Below the pieces are notes generated by a model. The model was not told the origin of the DNA. It searched no databases and was given only the letters and a program-made list of their open reading frames with translations. From Echinometra lucunter (taxonomy: Eukaryota; Echinodermata; Echinoidea; Camarodonta; Echinometridae), in NCBI GenBank assembly GCA_029962745.1, contig CM057165.1, forward strand, positions 1,650,256 to 1,714,255: a stretch of DNA of 64,000 bases, given 5' to 3'. Below, in pieces: positions 58,600 through 64,000 of this stretch. The position numbers and the translations under genes are program-made. The number at the start of each line of letters is the position of its first letter. The first letter of the stretch is position 1.

Positions 58600-59040
58600 C
58601 AGCATATAAATTTCGAGTCCAGTAAAGCTTCGCGGGGCGGCGGCCTGCTGGATCGGCGCAATTCGATCGGATCGGATCGCGCGTATATATCGCTCGGCGC
58701 CTACCTAGCCGGCCGGCTGAGCTAGCTAGCTAGCTAGCTAGCTGTAAATCTGTTTACTCAGGCCTGGGTCAACAGATTTCCTCGGCTCATGACGTTACAG
58801 AGTGGGCATCTTATCATTTTAAGTAATAGACTTTGCACTCTAACAGTTAAGAGTAATCATAGCAAGTTTGATCAGCGTAATTGAACAAGTTGAAATCTGT
58901 CTCAACCAAAGACGTATTTTTGCTGACTTTACATTTCTTACTGGGGACCTGTAACGTAGAACTAGAAAATCACAAAAACACAACCACCACTGCACAGCGG
59001 CCGTCGCCACTACCACAACCACCAACACTTCAGTAGTAAG
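58600..59040 (+). promoter_or_regulatory. CpG-rich segment and probable non-coding first exon of SARDH
   Basis: 58620-58740 is unusually rich in CG (GCGGGGCGGCGGCC, CGATCGGATCGGATCGCGCG) with a tandem AGCT run, unlike the surrounding AT-rich DNA. A strong donor, GTAAG|GTGAGT, lies at 59040/59041 and a strong acceptor at 59971-59972, giving an exon starting 59973 that contains the SARDH ATG. The transcription start is not determined. Confidence 0.5.
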
Positions 59041-59154
59041 GTGAGTACCGGCCTGCAAACCCATAAGCCTGTGGACGTGAGTAAATTGGGCGATTTCATA
59101 TAGATCTAGATCTAGACTAACTGTTAGGTGTTGTTTAATAAAGTATGGCACTGT

Positions 59155-59182
59155 TGTTTGTTTGTTTGTTTGTTTGTTTGTT
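59155..59182. repeat. (GTTT)n microsatellite
   Basis: Seven GTTT units in the presumed SARDH 5'-UTR intron. Confidence 0.9.
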
Positions 59183-59507
59183 AACAAAATACCCAGAACA
59201 GATTAAATAATTTAATTAAATTTAACAGTTAACATGGTTAATTGTTCCCACCAGGAAAGCAATTTACACGGCGACAGTTATCATTGGGAATCTAGACCTA
59301 TTCCAAGCTTGCAAATGCAATTCCTGTTGAAACTACTGATAATCACACCAGCTATCAAATGTGATTTTTATGCTGTAGATCTATCATTAAAGAAGAAGGG
59401 GAAAAAAAATTAAAAAGCAGAAAATGTTGAAAGGGGGAAGAGGCTTACTCCATATAGTGATATTGAAGTTAAGAAATTAAGAACAAGGTTTGATCTAGGC
59501 TTACCTG

Positions 59508-59771
59508 TTAAAGGGTAAGTCCACCCTCAAAGTTTTATCAAAAAAAGGGATTAGATCCACTTTTATAACTACAGAGAAATATGCATTTGCTTGCCAGATT
59601 TTGTACAGGCTTCTGTGGAAAGGTGAAATTATTCATGATTGCTCTGAAAATTTAGTTTGATACTTTTGTTCAAAAAGACAGGTACACAGTTAAACAATAT
59701 TCTGATATCAATAACTCAATTTTCATCAGAAGTGGATCTAACCCCTTTTGCAAACAAACTCTTCAAATGTT
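59508..59771. mobile_element. Probable fragmentary inverted-repeat element
   Basis: TTAAAGGGTAAGTCCACCC at the left; inner blocks AAAGGGATTAGATCCACTTT and AAGTGGATCTAACCCCTTTT are complementary. A right TTAA end was not found. Confidence 0.5.
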
Positions 59772-60103
59772 GAAATGAATTGAAAATTTAAATCTCTGAA
59801 ATGCATTTGATGTCAAAGTTTGCATCAATATCTAGGCAAATTTAAGGATCACTGTTTGCTTTTATTATTCATACATGTAGATACTGAATTTCTGGTTTCT
59901 TTCAGTTGTTCATTTCTCTCCTCAATTTTTTTTCCTTTATTCTTCTTCTTCTGCTTTTCTTTCCATGAATAGATATCAGGACCAGAAGGCTGTAACCTTT
60001 CCATTTCTTTAAGCCTCACATGCTATTGGTCTACTGCATGGTACATTTTGCCCTTCAAGTTCAGTGTTGATTACCACTCAGAGTCGAGGATTATCAGAGG
60101 AAA

Positions 60104-63100
60104 ATGTGGCGTAGTGTACATCGTTATGCTTCCCGGCTGCAGCACCATCTGACATCTCCAACCATCAGATGCACCGGGGCAAGACACTGTAGTCAGACCG
60201 CCCAGAGTGGCGTTCCTTACGAGAGCAACCTGTCATCGACGACCACCTCCGAGCCCGTCACTGCTCCGTCGTCGGCCGATGTGGTGATCGTAGGTGGAGG
60301 ATCCGTTGGCTGCAGCACCCTCTATCATCTTGCAAAGCTTGGTATCACTAATACCGTCTTGTTAGAGAAGGATCAGCTTACAGCTGGGACGACATGGCAT
60401 ACTGCAGGTAAGAGTGAGAGGCTTGAAACAATGACCCTTCTACCAATGTAGGAAAAATGCTCACAGTTTCTGAATGGGTGCAGTGGATTTTTTTTTTATA
60501 CAAATATTTTTTTAAAACCAAATTAATGAAATAAAACAAAACAAAGCAAAAATTTGTATCAAACCAATTGCATGGAGAAAAAGCTTTAAATTTTATGTAG
60601 GATTAATGCCTTTCAGAGCAATTTATTTTCATAGCTTATACAGTTTGATATGATGATTTTTGTGTCTCAAAAAAGAGAAGATTAAAGGATCGGGGGGGGG
60701 GGGTGTTGATTGGACCCCTTAATTTATGGCTTAGCTAATTATGCTTAAAATACAAGGGGTGTATTTCACATGTTGATACAGAGAAACCTACTTTAGTGAT
60801 TTCCTGTGAAAAAGATCACCTATAAAGACCACAACCATATTTCAATTTTCAGTGAAAATTATTTCTCTAGTGAACATCCGCTTAAAGACTACCTGCCTGC
60901 AAAGACTCCCAGTCCAAGGTATTTCTCATGCAGTATTGTAAAATTGCGTTATGGAAATCATGAACTTGAACTGACAAAAGAATATCCCTATACCTACGTG
61001 TATATAATATATTTCATTCTGTCTCAATTCAAGCGGCTGCCAATCGGCATGCTTGGCAAATAAAAGTTTAATGATAGCAGTGCTTCAGCTGCATATGGAT
61101 TAAAAGTTGGAATGTTAGTATTCAACTTTACTGTAAATGCATGCTATTTGCAGGTCTGGTATGGGGACTGCGCCCCTCCGATACAGATGTTGACCTACTC
61201 CGCTACATGAGGCACCTTGTCCGAGATGTTCTGGAGGAAGAAACAGGTGTAGTTCCTGGCTGGATTGAGAATGGAGGACTCTTTGTGGCTTCCAACAAAG
61301 AACGGCTTGATGAATACAAGAGAATGGGCACAGTAGGTCTAATTATGTGTGTAGCTTATGGATTACATTTATTGCCATCATATTGGCATTCTAAACAAAG
61401 TTTTCTCTCAGAAAGGCCGGAATGAGCAAGATTCAAATCAGATTATTGGGGGGGGGGTTCTTTGGGAATGGACACCATTTTGGTATTTTTCCAATAACTA
61501 AGAGTGGATTTCTGTGTTAACTGGCAACCTTTCATGTTGGTGGGGTACATCTGTGCCTTCCAATTAATGATCATCTTTATTTCAATTTCTATTTTGATTT
61601 TTATGTTATTTTCAGCTTCAGTATATCAAGTTTGCTTTCATATTCATTATGCATATATAAAAGATCTAGAGTGGAATCATATATTCTCTTCCCTGAGGAC
61701 CCTAGAAGTGTCTATGCCTACAATTTTGATTTTATTTTCATTAATTTCAATTTCAGTAATTCAGTTCGAATTTGATTTCAATTCTACTTTTAATTTCGAT
61801 TTCAAAATAAAGGTATAGGGAAAGCCTGCATCTTATCTCTTAAAGTGATTACACAATGGTAATTTGTTTTTTGATATATGATCGAGAATAGAACTCTAAG
61901 AAGAATAACATTACAAATTTGATGATTTTTAATCGAAATCAGTGCATTTTAGCTAATTTTCTCATAAAAAGTCAAGAGTTGACCAAAAAAATTGAGTATG
62001 AGGTATGACGTCAAAGTGGGTACCCAGCTTCGCGCATTGTAGTTGTGCTGCGCGCTAGACTGTACAATATGTATTATACCTTGCGCGTATTTTGCTGGAA
62101 TTGCGCGACATGGTACCCACTTGAAACTGGGTCACAGTTAAGGGGTCAAAAATATCCTGAAATCTTACCACATTTGGGGGTTTCCTTGGCAATAAGACTT
62201 TTAAAAAACTTTAGGCAGATGATTTTCTGCTAATAAAATCATGCTCTTTTTAATGAACTAACATTGTTTCAGCATTGGGCACCCCCCTTTAAAAGGAGAC
62301 CAAGAAGCTGTACAGCCCTTCTTTGGCACAGGAAGCAAGTGACTAAAGTGACATTTAAGAGCAGAATGTGTCTGTCATTTGTACTGATGCCAGTGGAATA
62401 TGAGCATGTCTAACCAAACATACATGTATCTCTCAACAGGATGAGTGTTATGTATAGAGTTTGGCCTGGAAGAAGATCACAATAGCTAAAATATGGAAAC
62501 ATTAACCCATTCATGACAGAGGTCCACGTTTTGTGGTTTGGCCTAATATCTTTTGATGCAAAGCCCTAAAAATTATACCAAATACATGAGCAGGAAGAGC
62601 AAAAAATGCTACACAAACTGTGCCCATTTTGGTTGCGTCAATATTTGTTGTTTGATGCTGAAATTTTTTAAAAGGAAAATAAGCATTAAAATCCTTAAAT
62701 TGGCAATGTGATAGAAAGTTTAAAATCACCATTTTCCCCTGCAAATTGGCAACCTTTTGACTTCTCATCATAATTTCTGTCAATTTATATTCATTTCAGA
62801 AACATGACATTTTATGAGAAAAATGTAGCAATAAAATTAAAATGTTGGTGTTGCCAATTTGAAGAATAAAAGCTGATCAAATTAGGCTTTAAATAATTCC
62901 TGTCACGAATGGGTTGATAACTCAGATTTAGTGTTATGTCACTTGCTTCCTTTTGTCAAAGTAGGGCAGTGTATTTCTGAGCCCCTGTTTCAACCTCTTA
63001 TTTCACTTTCAATTCCAATTTCAATTCCAATTTTGATGCGTAGGTTGGGAAAGCCTTTGGAGTTGAGTCTTACATCCTCTCTCCAGAAGAGACCAAGAAG

Positions 63101-64000
63101 CTGTATCCACTGATGAACTGTGATGACATCTATGGTACTCTCTACAGTCCTGGAGATGGTACAATCGACCCTGCAGGCTTCTGTACTGCCCTCACTAGGT
63201 CTGCTACCAAGGCAGGAGCAAAGGTAACTTCATCTCCTTATTTTGTCCTTCTTCATTCCTCTTTTCATGAATTTTTTTGTACTTATTTTCAGTTTTTATT
63301 AAAAGTCATAGTTTCGCCTAAAGCATAAAATGAATTCTATTTTTTTCTGTAGATAAAGATGTTTTGGTCTAGTGGATAAGTCACAGAACTCATGATCACA
63401 AGATTTTCGTCCCTGCCATAGCACTATTGGCCTCCTTTGGCAAGGCATTTATTTCCATTTGCCATGCTCTACCCAGCTGGGGAAAATGGATACTTGGTAG
63501 AAAAAAAGTCTTTAAAGCAGCAGTGAACTGACCCTTATTATGATGTATTTACAACAGCACCAACTTACGGCTACTCAAAACCAGAGACTCTTAGAAACAT
63601 GATATCCTTTGTGGCTTCTTGTGAATTTCCTTAGTATGAATACAAATACATTTTAACGGATGTTACTCAAAAAATAAAGCTCTCATTGATCAGATTAGAG
63701 CATGCTGGGAGCAAAAAGGGGACAAAATCAGTAGTTTAGGACTGAGAGGGTGCTATTTCAAAATCCCATACAAGGGTGCCAGTTCGCTGGAGTACCTTTC
63801 ATAGTGAAGTGGGTAAAGCCAGGGTGAGAGATTGCAAGGCCCTCATCATAGAGGGCAATATTAACACTGATCAGATTATCGTGGATGAAAATAAATATTA
63901 TCATTGCTAATCTCCCACACACAAACAGAGGGTATAACATTGTCTCTGTTGTTTCTCTCTTTTGAGGTTCTTACAAATTGCCGAGTAACTGGTATACAGA
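60104..64000 (+). CDS. SARDH: Sarcosine dehydrogenase, mitochondrial (5' part, exons 1-4, cut by window end)
   Basis: Flavoenzyme of the mitochondrial matrix that oxidatively demethylates sarcosine to glycine, passing one carbon to tetrahydrofolate and electrons to ETF. Coding exons: 60104-60407, 61154-61332, 63044-63223 and 63967 to the window end, phases consistent. An Arg/Ser-rich N-terminus ([15 protein letters not shown]) fits a mitochondrial presequence. The FAD dinucleotide-binding motif [20 protein letters not shown] carries Gly64, Gly66 and Gly69, with Glu88 at the ribose position; TTWHTAGL holds His99, aligned with the histidine that binds FAD covalently in SARDH and [39 protein letters not shown] and [13 protein letters not shown] match vertebrate SARDH closely, favouring it over DMGDH. 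The remaining two thirds lie beyond the window. Intron 2 carries two MITEs. Confidence 0.93.
61840..62292 (-). mobile_element. TTAA-flanked MITE family C, copy 3, palindrome deleted
   Basis: Inverted copy, TTAA at 61840-61843 and 62289-62292. It lacks the central palindrome present in the other two copies, with GGTACCCAC joined directly to TTGAAACTGGG. SARDH intron 2. Confidence 0.85.
62502..62917 (-). mobile_element. TTAA-type MITE family A, copy 5
   Basis: TTAACCCATTCATGACAG to CTGTCACGAATGGGTTGA; the right TTAA has become TTGA. SARDH intron 2. Confidence 0.9.
63363..63540 (+). mobile_element. tRNA-derived SINE, decayed
   Basis: TTTTGGTCTAGTGGATAAG resembles an A-box head and GATTTTCGTCCCTGCC an eroded B box. 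The following TTTGGCAAGGCATTTATTTC and TGGATACTTGGTAG parallel the body of the SINE at 5845-6127. SARDH intron 3. Confidence 0.65.

Overview
This is eukaryotic, intron-rich, AT-rich DNA with long introns, many homopolymer C/G runs, microsatellites, tRNA-derived SINEs, 3' ends of non-LTR retrotransposons and many small non-autonomous DNA transposons. Gene content (cytosolic sulfotransferases, a rhodopsin-like GPCR, an RNF26-like RING ligase, a sorting-nexin-type FERM protein, sarcosine dehydrogenase) and the repeat style suggest a marine invertebrate deuterostome, most likely an echinoderm such as a sea urchin. This is an inference from style, not a species identification. All six genes read on the + strand.

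Layout. 783-6380: six coding exons of a cytosolic sulfotransferase (306 aa). 10077-11517: a two-exon 7TM receptor (268 aa) joined across a GC-AG intron. 18090-22659: a second sulfotransferase with exactly the same six exon lengths and intron phases; the receptor sits between the two tandem paralogues, together with a small decayed relic of a third copy (16784-16822). 29958-31442: an RNF26-like membrane RING E3 ligase with its whole coding sequence in one exon. 35994-51155: a FERM protein closest to the SNX17/SNX27/SNX31 FERM module but without a PX domain, starting with a myristoylation-type MGASKS and having two possible terminal exons. 60104 to the window end: the first four coding exons of mitochondrial sarcosine dehydrogenase, cut by the window edge.

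Mobile DNA dominates the rest. A 3.66-kb foldback element with about 1.44-kb inverted arms, 16-bp tandem repeats at its outer ends and a 9-bp target duplication fills most of FERM intron 2. At least four families of TTAA-flanked (piggyBac-like) MITEs occur in about eleven complete copies plus weaker candidates; two families abut at one shared TTAA. Other short inverted-repeat elements, some nested, lie in introns. No CRISPR array, rRNA gene or convincing functional tRNA gene was seen. The genes do not form one pathway; only the sulfotransferase pair is a related cluster.
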